A stretch of DNA of 64,000 nucleotides from Planctomycetota bacterium (lineage in GTDB: Bacteria; Planctomycetota; J058; JAJDCP01), in contig JAJDCP010000023.1 in assembly GCA_029260765.1 (NCBI GenBank), positions 33,375 through 97,374 of the forward strand, in the 5' to 3' direction. Both the position numbers and the translations under genes were made by a program. Shown here piece after piece: positions 55,445 through 64,000 of the stretch (positions within the stretch are counted from its first letter, which is position 1; each line of letters begins with the position of its first letter). Below the pieces are notes generated by a model, which saw only the letters and a program-made list of their open reading frames with translations, was not told where the DNA came from and made no database searches.

Positions 55445-57793
55445 ATGGCACGTTACACGTGGATCCTGCTGGCCTGCTGCTCGCTGATCCAGGCACAGAG
55501 CATCTCGGTGGAACCCTACCTGCAGAGTCTCTCGTCCAACGAGGTCACCATCTGCTGGCAGACCAACGTGAGCTCTGCAGGCAACGTGCGCTTCGGCGAC
55601 GCCCCAGGCAATCTCAACCAACAGGTCCAGGGCTTGAGCAGCAAATACCACTTCGTCACGGTGACCGGCCTGCAGCCCGCGACCCGCTACTACTATGCCG
55701 TCGATGACGGGGCGACCATCTTGCAGGGCAACGACAACCAGACCTGGTTCGAGACCGCTCCATTGGCTGGGAGTCGGGGTCCGATCCGCATCTGGGCCGC
55801 CGGCGACGTCGGCGAAGGCAACGCCGGGCAGATCGACGTGATGGATGCGATGCTCGAGTTCAGCCGCGGCCGCAAGGTCGACCTGTTCCTCGGCCTGGGA
55901 GACCTGGCATACAACAGCGGCACCGAATCGGAGTTCCGCGACAACTTCTTCGCGCCCTACGCCGGCGTGCTCAAGACCGTGCCCTGCTTCCCCTGCATCG
56001 GCAACCACGAGACCAATGGCAGCCAGACCAACTGGGGCATGGGCAGCCAATACTCCTACTACAACTACTTCGCGTTGCCGACCACCAACTCGGGCACCGA
56101 GGCCTACTACAGCTTCGACTGGGGAAACGTGCACTTCGTGGTTCTCGACTCGCAGATCTCGAGCCGCTCGCCCACCGGAGCGATGGCGACCTGGCTGCAG
56201 GCCGATCTGGCCGGAACCAATGCCGAGTGGGTGATCGCGGCGTTCCACCATCCTCCCTACACCAAGGGCAGCCACAACTCGGACAGCGAGTCGCGGCACA
56301 TCGACATGCGCGAGAACCTGCTGCCGATCCTCGAGACCTACGGTGTCGACCTGGTGCTCGGCGGACACTCCCACGTCTATGAGCGCACCATGCTGGTCTC
56401 GGGCGCCTACAACACGCCGACCACCACCGGGGGCGGCAGCTTCCTGATCGACAGCGGCGACGGTTCCTGGGCAGGCAACGGGGTCTACTCGAAGCCGGCC
56501 GGCCTGAGCACCAGCGATGGAGCCGTCTACGTCGTGGCCGGCAACGGCTGCAAAGTCAGCGGCACTTCGTCTGGTTATCCCCACGTGCTCAGCAGCCACT
56601 CCGAGCAGGAGCTGGGATCGTGCATCATCGACGTGCTCGGCGCACAATTGACACTGCGCCACGTCCGGGACGACGGCACGATCAGTGACATGTTCACGAT
56701 CCGCAAGGGCAGCGACACCGAGGCTCCCCAGCCCTTCGGCGTGCAGCATCTGAGCGACACCAGCGTACAGGTCGAGTTCAGCGAGCCGGTCGGCGCGAGC
56801 GGTGCCCTGGCCGCGCACTACAGCATTCCCGGCGTGCAGGTGCTCAGCGCGACGCTGGCCAGCGACCAGACCACGGTCACGCTCAACACCTCGAGCCATC
56901 CCGTCGGTGCCAGCTACCAGCTGACGGTCAGCGGGGTGAGCGACCTGAGCGGGAACACGGTCGGCTCGGCAAGCATCGCATACCGTGGCGTGCCCGGTCC
57001 TGTGCAGGTGATCGTCGAGGGCGATAGCTGGAAGTACTTCCCCGGCACCGCAGACCCGGGCGCATGGACCGACCCTCTCTACAACGACAGCGCCTGGACG
57101 ACCGGTCCCAGCGGCTTTGGCTACGGGGACGGCGACGATGCTACGCTGCTCAACATGCAGAACAGCTACACGACAGTCTTCACGCGCCTCAGCTTCGACA
57201 TTCCCGACGTCAGCACGCTGCACGAGCTGCGGCTCGATATCGACTTCGACGACGGTTTCGCTGCGTTTCTGAACGGCGTCAAGGTGGCGAGCAAGAACGC
57301 GCGCCCGATCATCACCTACCAGACCACGGCTTCGGCGAGCCACGAGGCGGGCAGCGTCGAGAGCTATCAGCTGCCCGTGGGGTCGGCGGTCAGCGGCAGC
57401 AATGTGCTGGCCATCGTCGGCATCAACCGCGACCTCGGCAGCAGCGACCTGACGCTGATTCCTGAGCTGGTGCGGGTCGGTGGGGACGTACCGCCGGCCG
57501 GGAATACGGGCAACACCGGTAATTCGGGCAACACCGGCAACACCGGCAACACCGGCAACACCGGCAACACCGGGTCAGGCAACGTAGGCAGCGGCACCAG
57601 CGGCGGGAGCACGAGCAGCGGCGGGAGCACGAGCAGCGGCGGAGGCAGTGGCTCTTCGACCTGCAGTCTGCAAGCCAGGGACGGGACAGCGGTCGGCGGT
57701 CTCGTGCTGCTCGGGCTGATGCTGGTGCTGATGCTGGGCCGCAGCGGCCGTGGCTCCCGCCTGGCCACGAGGGCCGGCCTCACTCAGCGCTAG
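55445..57793 (+). CDS. Secreted purple-acid-phosphatase-like metallophosphoesterase with C-terminal sorting-like tail
   Basis: This 782-residue exported protein has a signal peptide (about 1-17), a fibronectin-III-like N-domain (about 20-110) and a metallophosphatase domain (about 115-395) with all five motifs: GDVGEG, GLGDLAYN, GNHE, FHHPPY and GGHSHVYERT. Two further beta-sandwich domains follow (about 425-515 and 520-680). Then comes a linker of consecutive GNT-type repeats and GST/GGS runs, a Cys (GSSTC) and a hydrophobic helix (about 745-765) ended by Arg-rich residues. That tail resembles MYXO-CTERM or similar rhombosortase-type sorting signals. Role: periplasmic or surface phosphate release is likely. 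The ATG at 55445 has GGAG; the frame is open to 55433. Confidence 0.9.
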   Translation: MARYTWILLACCSLIQAQSISVEPYLQSLSSNEVTICWQTNVSSAGNVRFGDAPGNLNQQVQGLSSKYHFVTVTGLQPATRYYYAVDDGATILQGNDNQTWFETAPLAGSRGPIRIWAAGDVGEGNAGQIDVMDAMLEFSRGRKVDLFLGLGDLAYNSGTESEFRDNFFAPYAGVLKTVPCFPCIGNHETNGSQTNWGMGSQYSYYNYFALPTTNSGTEAYYSFDWGNVHFVVLDSQISSRSPTGAMATWLQADLAGTNAEWVIAAFHHPPYTKGSHNSDSESRHIDMRENLLPILETYGVDLVLGGHSHVYERTMLVSGAYNTPTTTGGGSFLIDSGDGSWAGNGVYSKPAGLSTSDGAVYVVAGNGCKVSGTSSGYPHVLSSHSEQELGSCIIDVLGAQLTLRHVRDDGTISDMFTIRKGSDTEAPQPFGVQHLSDTSVQVEFSEPVGASGALAAHYSIPGVQVLSATLASDQTTVTLNTSSHPVGASYQLTVSGVSDLSGNTVGSASIAYRGVPGPVQVIVEGDSWKYFPGTADPGAWTDPLYNDSAWTTGPSGFGYGDGDDATLLNMQNSYTTVFTRLSFDIPDVSTLHELRLDIDFDDGFAAFLNGVKVASKNARPIITYQTTASASHEAGSVESYQLPVGSAVSGSNVLAIVGINRDLGSSDLTLIPELVRVGGDVPPAGNTGNTGNSGNTGNTGNTGNTGNTGSGNVGSGTSGGSTSSGGSTSSGGGSGSSTCSLQARDGTAVGGLVLLGLMLVLMLGRSGRGSRLATRAGLTQR

Positions 57794-57960
57794 ACCTCGC
57801 ACTCTCCATCGACGAGGCGATCGTGCGTGTAGTCCTCTCTCTGCAGCACGAATCATTGCGACAGAAGATTGCCACGGCGGGCTTCCTGCACGCCCGCCGC
57901 CATCAACTGCCGAAAGAGCGCATGGCCTCCATCTTCGACGGGCTGCGATCGCCTGACAAG
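57787..57960 (+). pseudogene. Possible glycosyltransferase C-terminal remnant
   Basis: Directly after the phosphatase, a frame reads LALSIDEAIVRVVLSLQHE, then LRQKIATAGFLHARRHQL and KERMASIFDGL. This order (acceptor-strand helix, R-x-x-I-A-x-A-G, R-x-x-x-x-F-D) is like the last ~55 residues of GT-B glycosyltransferases. There is no start codon and the beginning of the enzyme is missing. It may be a leftover from a rearrangement. The similarity is judged by eye only. Confidence 0.35.
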
Positions 57961-58091
57961 AAGCTCGAGGACCATGTACTCCATCCGGAAACTGCTGGGC
58001 CGAGATTAGGAAACCAGGCTGCCAGTGTTGGTGCTGGCGCTACAATAGAGACTGAATCAGTCAGATTTGGAAAGAGAAGGAAGTCTCTACC

Positions 58092-58814
58092 ATGGCCAAA
58101 ATTGCCTACAAGATCGAGCTCAAGGCCTGGATCCCCCACCACCGCGTGGTCGACCCGGAAGAACCGGCCCGCGCCTCGGACTGGCTCGATTCCTATACCG
58201 ACGTGGTCGGCACGATCATCAAGAACCTGCCGATGTTCCCGCTCGTGTCTCCACCGCGGCCGGAGTACGAGTTCCAGTCCCGCTACCACGGCGACAACCA
58301 CAAGGGTTACGATGGCAGCCATCGGGTCATCAACACCGTGACGTTTTCCTTCGATGGCAGCACCATCACGGGCTTCTCCAAGAGCGGAAACTGTGGCGCC
58401 ACCCATCGCTACTGGTCCTGGCAGCTCTGGATTGCGTTTGCCGGGCGCAAATGGGGCAAGAAGACCAAGAGCGGCAAAGCGAGCAAGACCGCCACGCCCA
58501 ACGTGACCGCCAGAAAGACCGGGGCGCGCTCCTTCACGATGAGCTTTGCCGCGTCCAACCCACTGATCATGGGACCCGCGCCGGACATCGACTCCACGCT
58601 CAACGGCGTGTTCGACGCCAGCGGCGCCCTGCATCTGTCCTACCAGACAGACCTCTTCCCCAGCCACGGTGTCCGCGTCTACAAGGGCGGCACCGTCGCC
58701 AAGACCCGGGTCATCAACGACGCCTCCAGCGTCAACGCGCTCGGTGTGGTTGGGGCAGCGAACGTTGGCTACCGCCTCAGCCGGCAGAGCAACGTCGGCC
58801 GCTTCAGCGTCTGA
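58092..58814 (+). CDS. Protein of unknown function, possibly DUF3238-like
   Basis: This 240-residue protein starts MAKIAYKIELKAWIPHHRV, with no signal peptide. A segment SRYHGDNHKGYDGSHRV followed by NTVTFSFDG resembles the GDN-x-GF motif of DUF3238 proteins; this is a weak match. The latter half (FTMSFAASNPLI, DIDSTLNGVFDASG) is strand-rich. The ATG at 58092 has AAGGAAG. The gene is 36 bp before the TIGR01777 epimerase and may be co-transcribed with it, but the products have no evident link. Confidence 0.55.
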   Translation: MAKIAYKIELKAWIPHHRVVDPEEPARASDWLDSYTDVVGTIIKNLPMFPLVSPPRPEYEFQSRYHGDNHKGYDGSHRVINTVTFSFDGSTITGFSKSGNCGATHRYWSWQLWIAFAGRKWGKKTKSGKASKTATPNVTARKTGARSFTMSFAASNPLIMGPAPDIDSTLNGVFDASGALHLSYQTDLFPSHGVRVYKGGTVAKTRVINDASSVNALGVVGAANVGYRLSRQSNVGRFSV

Positions 58815-58849
58815 GACAACCTCTTGCAGACAGTCGACGGAGGCCGCTC

Positions 58850-59797
58850 TTGAAGGTCGTGATCCCCGGCGGTACGGGCCAGGTTGGCGGAGTGCTGGCC
58901 CGGTCACTGCGCGCGAGGGGACACCGCGTGGTCGTCCTCAGCCGGCGCACCGGGGCGGGACCCGATCTGGTCCAGTGGGACGGGCGCAGCCAGGGGAGCT
59001 GGGCGGCAGAGCTGGACGGCGCGGACGCCGTCATCAATCTCGCGGGGCGCAGTGTCAACTGCCGTTACAGCGAGCAGAACCTGCAGCAGATGATGGCCTC
59101 CCGCGTCGACTCGACCCGCGCAGTCGGCGAGGCGATCGCCGCGGCCGACAAGCCGCCACCGGTCTGGCTGCAGATGAGCACCGCCACCATCTACGCCCAC
59201 CGCCTGGACGCGCCTCACGACGAGGCGACCGGGATCATCGGCGGGGATGAGCCGGATGTCCCCGGGTATTGGGGCTTCAGCGTTGAGATCGCCAAGGCCT
59301 GGGAACAGGCGCAGGCTTCGGCCGACACTCCGGAAACCCGAAAGGTGGCTCTGCGCACCGCGATGGTGATGAGCCCGGAGCGCGGCGGCGTGTTCGACAC
59401 GCTTCTCGGCCTGACACGCTGGTGGCTCGGCGGCGCGATCGCCGGGGGGCGGCAGTATGTCTCCTGGATCCACGACCTGGATTTCGTGCGGGCGGTGCTG
59501 TTCCTGCTCGAAGGCAGCCTGGAGGGCCCCGTGAACCTGGCTGCGCCCCACCCCCTGCCGCAGCGGGTCTTCATGGCGGCGCTGCGCAAGGCGTGGGGGA
59601 CGAGGATCGGCTTGCCCGCCAGCAAGTGGATGGTCGAGATCGGCGCTTTCTTCCTGCGCACCGACACCGAGCTGCTGCTCAAGAGCCGGCGGGTCATCCC
59701 CGGCCGCCTGCAGGAGGCCGGCTTCCACTTCGAGCATCCGGAATGGGGCGAAGCGGCCCGCGACCTGGTGTTGCGCTGGCGGGAACGGCGGTCTTAG
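58850..59797 (+). CDS. TIGR01777-family NAD(P)-dependent epimerase-like protein
   Basis: This is a 315-residue extended-SDR protein (SDR39U1/YfcH type). It has the nucleotide-binding GGTGQVGG (6-13), the family motif NLAGRSVNCRYSEQN with the Arg-x4 pattern, GVFDTLLGLTRWWLGG, and the C-terminal DUF1731-like LPASKWMVEIGAFFLRTDTELLLKSRRVIP. No physiological substrate is known for the family. The start is a TTG at 58850 with GGAGG upstream; this removes a long upstream extension that is only a shadow of the previous gene. Confidence 0.87.
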   Translation: MKVVIPGGTGQVGGVLARSLRARGHRVVVLSRRTGAGPDLVQWDGRSQGSWAAELDGADAVINLAGRSVNCRYSEQNLQQMMASRVDSTRAVGEAIAAADKPPPVWLQMSTATIYAHRLDAPHDEATGIIGGDEPDVPGYWGFSVEIAKAWEQAQASADTPETRKVALRTAMVMSPERGGVFDTLLGLTRWWLGGAIAGGRQYVSWIHDLDFVRAVLFLLEGSLEGPVNLAAPHPLPQRVFMAALRKAWGTRIGLPASKWMVEIGAFFLRTDTELLLKSRRVIPGRLQEAGFHFEHPEWGEAARDLVLRWRERRS

Positions 59798-60070
59798 CGA
59801 GCGGCCGGATTTCCGGGCCATGCAGCTCGCTCGCTGTGCCAGCGCGACCAGACATCGGGGTGGCGCCACCACGGGCCGTCGCGGCGCGGATCGGGCGCAT
59901 CTTTGGTAGCTACGGGCGGCAGCTCAAGCACTGGATGGAGGGCAAGGCTCAAGGTGAGCTCCAGGAAAGGTCACGCTAGGAGCCTGGTTGAGGCCCGGCA
60001 GCCCTGTCAGCAGCGCGCCCGCTCGTTGGACTGATCGTGCGCCGGACCCAGCCACCATGCAGGTGTGTTC
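59798..60070. other. Intergenic region between the epimerase and the membrane protein
   Basis: No intact gene is visible. On the minus strand, 59797-59950 has a run of coding-like residues (APDPRRDGPWWRHPDVWSR) before TAA, with a stop just upstream, so it may be a small or decayed gene. I cannot identify it. Confidence 0.35.
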
Positions 60071-61285
60071 TCAGTCGTCTGCACAGCCGTTCTCGGGAGC
60101 GACCTCGTCTATCAGGATCTCTTCTGCGTCCTCCCCAGCATCTGGTGCATCGCCGTCCGCCTCTGACATCTGGCAGGCCTCGGCGATGGCTTCCTCGACC
60201 TCGTCGACTTCGTCTGCAGACAATCCGCAGCGGAACAGAAGAGCAGCACTGAGGCCGGGAGCCAATTTCGCAGCAGAGCTGCCGAGCAGGTGTTCGGCGG
60301 CTCTCTTCAACGGCCCTGCGCTGGTGGCCAGGGTCTCGCCTTGAAAGCGACCGAAGTTGCCCTCGGATCGATCGTCCCTGGAGCGCCGGGCTCCAGTCAG
60401 GCTTCGATGGGAGGCGCCTCCCGAGCGCCAGACACGCTCCACGAGAAGGTAGCAGTCCTCGTCTTGGCAACCTGAGCAGGAAAACAGGCTGAGCCGCATA
60501 CACGGCAGGGCGAAGGCGGGCGTCAGGCGCGCGATCCCCTCGGACAAACGCCGCCTCCGCAGGGAGTCCTTGAGCATGCTACTCTGGCCGAGGACCGCGT
60601 CCATCAAGACGGTCTGAATGTGACGGAGCTTGCAGGCCTCACAGAAGGGATGCTGCAGGCCCCCTTGGGCGAGATACAAGACCACAAGGCCCACGATCAA
60701 GATTTCGAGCACCCAGAAGACGTAGCTCGCCGTCGGTCCGCCGAGACGCGGCTCGAACCCAACCGAGACGATGCCATGCGCAGGATCTACCTCGACGCCG
60801 TGGATCGTGAAAGCCGAAGCCAGCCGCAGGTAGCCCTTGAACGAACCGTCGTAGCGGTAGGAGGCATCGACGCTCATGCCGCGTTGCTGGCGAGCAAGCT
60901 TGTTCTCGGCCAGGACCGCCACGAACTCTTCGTCGCTCAGCGGGCCATGCCCGTCCGCCCGCGCGATGTCGTTGAAGGCCTCGTGCTGGGTCGCCCTGAA
61001 GTGCTCGGCATCAAAGACGTGGACCAGGATGGTTCCGGAGGCTCCACAGACAAAGCCGAGCAACATGGCGAAGTCGACGTTTCGACAGCCGGTCTGCACG
61101 GTCACCTGACGGATCAGGTAGCCGCAGCCGAGGGCCGGTACCACGATCAAAGGGTAGAGAATCGAGTCGTCGAGCAGGAAGATGGCACCCGCGAGCAGCG
61201 GCGCGAGGAAGCAGGCGGTCAGGATCCCAGCGAAGAAGCCGCCGATGCTGATGCGCTTGCTGGGGCGGTAGTAGGCTCGTGGCAT
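60071..61285 (-). CDS. Membrane protein of unknown function with CxxC motifs
   Basis: This 404-residue protein has about three N-terminal hydrophobic helices (about 15-35, 40-55, 65-85), a soluble loop, another helix (about 170-190) and then a cytoplasmic tail with CEACKLRH and SCSGCQDEDCY, possibly a metal-binding site. The C-terminal ~50 residues are very acidic. No family is recognised. The start at 61285 (MPRAYYRPSK) is a guess; the frame is open to 61399. Upstream lies a 14-bp perfect palindrome. Confidence 0.55.
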   Translation of the reverse strand: MPRAYYRPSKRISIGGFFAGILTACFLAPLLAGAIFLLDDSILYPLIVVPALGCGYLIRQVTVQTGCRNVDFAMLLGFVCGASGTILVHVFDAEHFRATQHEAFNDIARADGHGPLSDEEFVAVLAENKLARQQRGMSVDASYRYDGSFKGYLRLASAFTIHGVEVDPAHGIVSVGFEPRLGGPTASYVFWVLEILIVGLVVLYLAQGGLQHPFCEACKLRHIQTVLMDAVLGQSSMLKDSLRRRRLSEGIARLTPAFALPCMRLSLFSCSGCQDEDCYLLVERVWRSGGASHRSLTGARRSRDDRSEGNFGRFQGETLATSAGPLKRAAEHLLGSSAAKLAPGLSAALLFRCGLSADEVDEVEEAIAEACQMSEADGDAPDAGEDAEEILIDEVAPENGCADD

Positions 61286-61721
61286 GCCCAGGACCAGGAC
61301 GCGGGGCTCACGTCGCAGTATAGACACCGACGGCCGGTCAAGCTTGTGCCAGAACGGAAAAAGCGGAGGTTGCCAACCGGCTCGCGCACGGGGCGACACG
61401 CCGTATGCCCGAGGAGGTCTGGGTGGCGGAGCGACCCTTCCGAATCCGCCTGCCGGGCTCTTGAGGGAGAGCGTTTCTTGGCGACTCCTTGTCCGCAGCT
61501 ACTGCATTGCGTGGTCTCGGCATGTATATTGTTGGTGTATGTATACATACTGGCGCGGTTGCTGTTTCTTGGGCCGCGAAGAGGCGAGCGGAAGACTCAA
61601 GCGAGGCGAAAAATGAGGAGGATCTGGCCATCCAACAAAATGCAGACATTTGTTTGCATTTTCTGTATCGAAGGGCACAATGCGGTCGAACCTTGCTGAG
61701 CTCTTGTGGGAAGAGAATTAG
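61286..61721. other. Intergenic region upstream of the CxxC membrane protein
   Basis: No gene is supported in this 436-bp, locally A/T-rich region. It holds the palindrome at 61537-61550 and a second dyad AAAATGCA (61637-61644) / TGCATTTT (61655-61662). Both may be regulatory or structural. Confidence 0.5.
61537..61550. promoter_or_regulatory. Perfect 14-bp A/T-rich palindrome
   Basis: GTATGTATACATAC is a perfect palindrome in an A/T-rich patch upstream of the minus-strand membrane protein. It could be an operator. Evidence is limited to symmetry and base composition. Confidence 0.4.
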
Positions 61722-62151
61722 CTATGAGGAACCCAGGAACCCAGGATTCGCTGCATGTTGGTGCATGAAGACCTCACGCACCAGATCATTGGGGCAGCCA
61801 TTCAAGTTCAGGGGTCCAGGCTTCCTGGAGTCGGTATACGAGAACGCCCTTGCGATCGAGCTCGCCAAGCGAGCCATAGATTTCGAGCGTCAGGTTGAAA
61901 TAGCTGTGCTCTACGATGGCCAGGAAGTCGGCCATCATCGATTGGATATGCTTGTCGCCGACCTTGTTGTCGTTGAGCTCAAGGCGATCAAGCAACTGCA
62001 GGATGTCCACTTCGTTGTCGTCCGAGTGTACTTGCGCGCCACCCGACGAGAACACGGGCTGCTGCTCAACTTTTCCAGTGACAAGCTTATTCCCAAGCGG
62101 GTTCTCGCACGGTGCGGTTTTCGGAATCCTGGGTTCCTGGGTTCCTCATAG
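61722..62151. repeat. GxxExxY cassette, copy 2, bounded by perfect 28-bp inverted repeats
   Basis: The 28-bp sequence at 61722-61749 (begins CTATGAGGAACCCAGGAA) is repeated perfectly and inverted at 62124-62151. Each arm includes two tandem GGAACCCA words. The right arm contains the stop codon of the enclosed gene, so the last residues (RNPGFLGSS) are encoded by the repeat itself. There is no transposase inside. The whole 430-bp unit has the form of a non-autonomous mobile cassette. Confidence 0.85.
61755..62151 (+). pseudogene. GxxExxY family protein, frameshifted (copy 2)
   Basis: The protein starts MLVHEDLTHQIIGAAIQV in one frame and continues after a one-base-type shift at about 61810 as GPGFLESVYENALAIELAKR, LYDGQEVGHHRLDMLVAD and VVVELKAIKQLQDVHF. 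It ends in the right inverted repeat. All conserved parts are present, and there is a single frame change, immediately before the GPG(F/L)LESVY motif. Copy 1 near 16.4 kb is broken at the same place. The family's function is not established to my knowledge. Confidence 0.85.
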
Positions 62152-63035
62152 ATCTCTTCCCCATTGAACGCTCGGCTGAGAGAAGGCCCCGTTCAGCGAA
62201 GAGACTCAAGCACCTCCAACCGCCCTTCGCCGGTTCCGGATCGGACCTGCACTCGGGCCACGCAACACCGTTTCGCCGCTGAGCCCTCCGCCCTGGTACC
62301 CTGCTTGCTCTCGCAAACCTCATGACCTCTGATTTGACCGGGCGTTCCCAGCCCGCATCGATGCAACCAGGGCGCCAGAGCTCCGGGTCGACCCTTCGGG
62401 CCGCTTCGCTGCTCGGCGACGGCAAGACTACTGCATTGCGGGCTCGATCGGGGCGGTGAACAAAGTCGCTGAGATTCGAGGGCATCGACGAGGTGTGCGG
62501 GGTTCGGGTGGGTGAGGTTGTGCATGTCGATGCGGTGGCGAGGAAGGACACGAATCCGACCCAGCTTCCGCATCCGATGCCGGTTCCGAGCCCGAACCCG
62601 AACCCGAACCCGATCAACCGAAAACCGTGGGGACCGAAGACCGTGAAGTCCGAGGGCCGAGGTGGTCGGTCGATCGCTATGAGACTATGAACCTCGATGC
62701 CGGGGGCATCGAATGCCACTTGCGGGCTATGGTCGGCATCGAGCCACTTGGACGACTGCCCCCGCACTGTCGGCGGCGTGCGGCCTGAGCGAGTTGGGAT
62801 GGCATGCTGTCATGGGTTTCGGGGCGCACCCCGATTGGGCCCGGCAATCATCGGCCGCCGGTCTTTGCGCACGGCTCACACCTTCGGGTCCGAATGCGCA
62901 GTGCAGTCGCTATGGGGCATGGGGCTTCCGAGCCTACCACAGTCTTCTTGGCCGCAACTCAAGACGGGTTCGCACCCTGAAGTCATGCCTGAGTGGCGCG
63001 AGTACTCGCCCCCGGGTTGAGCTTGGCGAGCGCCG
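62152..63035. repeat. Dispersed repeat block, right copy (modules A and B, inverted)
   Basis: Read on the minus strand, 63032 to about 62436 is module A and 62434 to about 62275 is module B, the same two sequences as at 27404-28590 but inverted and with A before B. The 6-bp array inside A is here (CCCGAA)4-type at about 62580-62615, different in unit and length from the left copy. The repeat ends abruptly at about 63032 inside a fragment of a surface-protein gene. No gene is supported within it. Confidence 0.85.
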
Positions 63036-63310
63036 TCAAAGCTGTAGCTGCTGGAGGTCACGGTCCCGCCGGTGAGGAGCAAGACGTCGCCATTGGGGCT
63101 GGTGTCCTGCCCCCCCGCCGTTGAACACCATCGTGTGGCTGAACGGGTTTTGGAGGTCGAGGGGCAGCGTGTCATCCCCATCGAGGCCATGGACAATGAT
63201 CTGGCTGCCGCCGACCGCGCTGACAGGGACCGTGATCGTATCCGTACCGTCGCCCGAGGCATTGGGAACTACCATCGACGTCTCGAGGGCCGCCCGGACC
63301 GGCGGCCGTA
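63036..63310 (-). pseudogene. Fragment of a surface repeat protein, cut by the repeat block
   Basis: A minus-strand frame reads LETSMVVPNASGDGTDTITV, then SQIIVHGLDGDDTLPLDL and SHTMVFNGGG. After a one-base shift in a run of seven G it continues as GQDTSPNGDVLLLTGGTVTSSSYSF to about 63036, where module A begins. GLDGDDTL and the strand pattern resemble repeats of large exported proteins of the Ca-binding type. Both the beginning and the end of the gene are missing. Confidence 0.6.
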
Positions 63311-63427
63311 AGCCGAGGTCAAGGCTGGAAGCAAAGCCCCATGAAACATTTTTTTTGGAATTGCAGTAGCCGATCGAAGCCCAAAAACCCTGGAAAGGAT
63401 GGCCACTGCTTCAAAAAGGGGACAGCC

Positions 63428-64000
63428 ATGGACTTCTTGGACGCCATCAGCGACGCTCTCGCTACCCTGACCGACACGGCGCCCGCCGCCTCCCCCGCTC
63501 CGGCAGCGCCTCAGCCCAAGCCCCCATCGTCCGAGAAGCCCACCTCCAACCAGCCGCAGTCCCCTGCTGCCACAAGTCCCGAGGTCTCGCCTCCGCCCCA
63601 GGCCTCGCAGTCCTCGCGGCCCGCGACGACGCCCCCGCCCCCCCCGGGGAAGACGGTCGTCTTCGGCCGCAACGCCCAGACCCCCGTTCACACGCCACCC
63701 CGTAAGCAGACGGTGGTCTTCGGCAGGGACGCCTCCGCGACAGCGAGTGTCCCCGTGCATTCGGTGAGGGTGGAGCCCGGTAGGCCGATCATGCTCGCGT
63801 CCGGCAAGTCGTGGAATATCGTGGTCCCCCGCACGTCCTCCGCCACGGCAGCGACCAACTACAGGAAGCTCCTGGTCGAGGAAGCCGACCGCCGCGTCGG
63901 CAGCGAGATCATCAGCAAGGCCGTGTGGGACAAAACCCGCCAGACCTGCAAGAACTACACCACCTGCCTCGACTTCGCCAACCAGGTCAAGGTCGCGACC
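63428..64000 (+). CDS. Pro-rich protein of unknown function (3' end outside window)
   Basis: The frame is open to the right edge: 191 codons are visible. The first ~15 residues (MDFLDAISDALATL) are helical; a long Pro/Ala/Ser-rich region follows (about 18-75). Then come two copies of a TVVFGR(N/D)A motif (about 76-83 and 96-103), and a more ordered part starts near residue 110 (VEPGRPIMLASGKSWNIVV). AAGGGG precedes the ATG at 63428. There is no signal peptide. The Pro-rich linker and repeated short motifs resemble linkers in multi-domain signalling or secretion proteins. Not recognised. Confidence 0.7.
   Translation, partial: MDFLDAISDALATLTDTAPAASPAPAAPQPKPPSSEKPTSNQPQSPAATSPEVSPPPQASQSSRPATTPPPPPGKTVVFGRNAQTPVHTPPRKQTVVFGRDASATASVPVHSVRVEPGRPIMLASGKSWNIVVPRTSSATAATNYRKLLVEEADRRVGSEIISKAVWDKTRQTCKNYTTCLDFANQVKVAT

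Noticed and set aside
55049..57343. N-terminal extension of the Ser/Thr kinase frame
   Set aside because: It lies opposite the well-supported phosphatase gene; the kinase domain begins directly after the ATG at 55048.

Overview
This is a gene-dense, GC-rich stretch of bacterial chromosome. Secreted proteins carry Sec or lipoprotein signal peptides, dockerin and thrombospondin-3 type calcium repeats, carboxypeptidase-regulatory-like repeats and a C-terminal Gly/Ser linker plus membrane tail. Together with a eukaryotic-type Ser/Thr kinase, a SARP/NB-ARC regulator and a fused SecDF, this suggests a Gram-negative-type environmental bacterium such as Planctomycetota, Myxococcota or a related candidate lineage. 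No rRNA or marker set is present, so the phylum is not resolved. No tRNA, rRNA or CRISPR array was seen.

Layout. 1-15 kb: the end of an ABC transporter ATPase gene, a ceramidase-family lipoprotein, a large SARP/NB-ARC regulator divergent from an APC permease with an EIIA-like tail, a hybrid histidine kinase followed by a tandem universal stress protein, and uvrB-uvrC. 15-23 kb is scarred accessory DNA: an IS630 remnant, a frameshifted GxxExxY cassette, a repeat-domain surface protein, a hydrolase-like lipoprotein, a chimeric SDR/integrase pseudogene, a methyltransferase and a hexanucleotide array. 23-27 kb: a membrane polyferredoxin and SecDF. 27.4-28.6 kb: non-coding dispersed repeat modules, which recur inverted at 62.3-63.0 kb.

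28.6-31 kb has small membrane proteins and a NadR-like P-loop protein. 31.1-35.6 kb is a tightly overlapping five-gene operon: desaturase, PAP2/Ipt-like enzyme, BtaA-like aminocarboxypropyl transferase, GNAT-like protein and haem-oxygenase-like diiron protein. It looks like an uncharacterised lipid or small-molecule pathway and is my leading candidate for an undescribed system. 37.3-47.2 kb is one minus-strand operon for a group 3b-type cytosolic NiFe hydrogenase with a cyclic-nucleotide-binding sensor, the maturation protease and HypAFCDE. HypB is absent and HypA lacks its zinc-binding cysteines.

47.9-50.1 kb pairs an EIIA-CBS protein with an ArsB/NhaD-like permease, the second EIIA/secondary-transporter association in the window. 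50-62 kb holds a dockerin-type secreted protein, a MarR regulator, an aspartokinase-like remnant, a TerB-like protein, the Ser/Thr kinase divergent from a purple acid phosphatase, a protein of unknown function, a TIGR01777 epimerase and a membrane protein. The right end has a second GxxExxY cassette bounded by perfect 28-bp inverted repeats, the second repeat block, a truncated surface-protein fragment and the 5' part of a Pro-rich protein.
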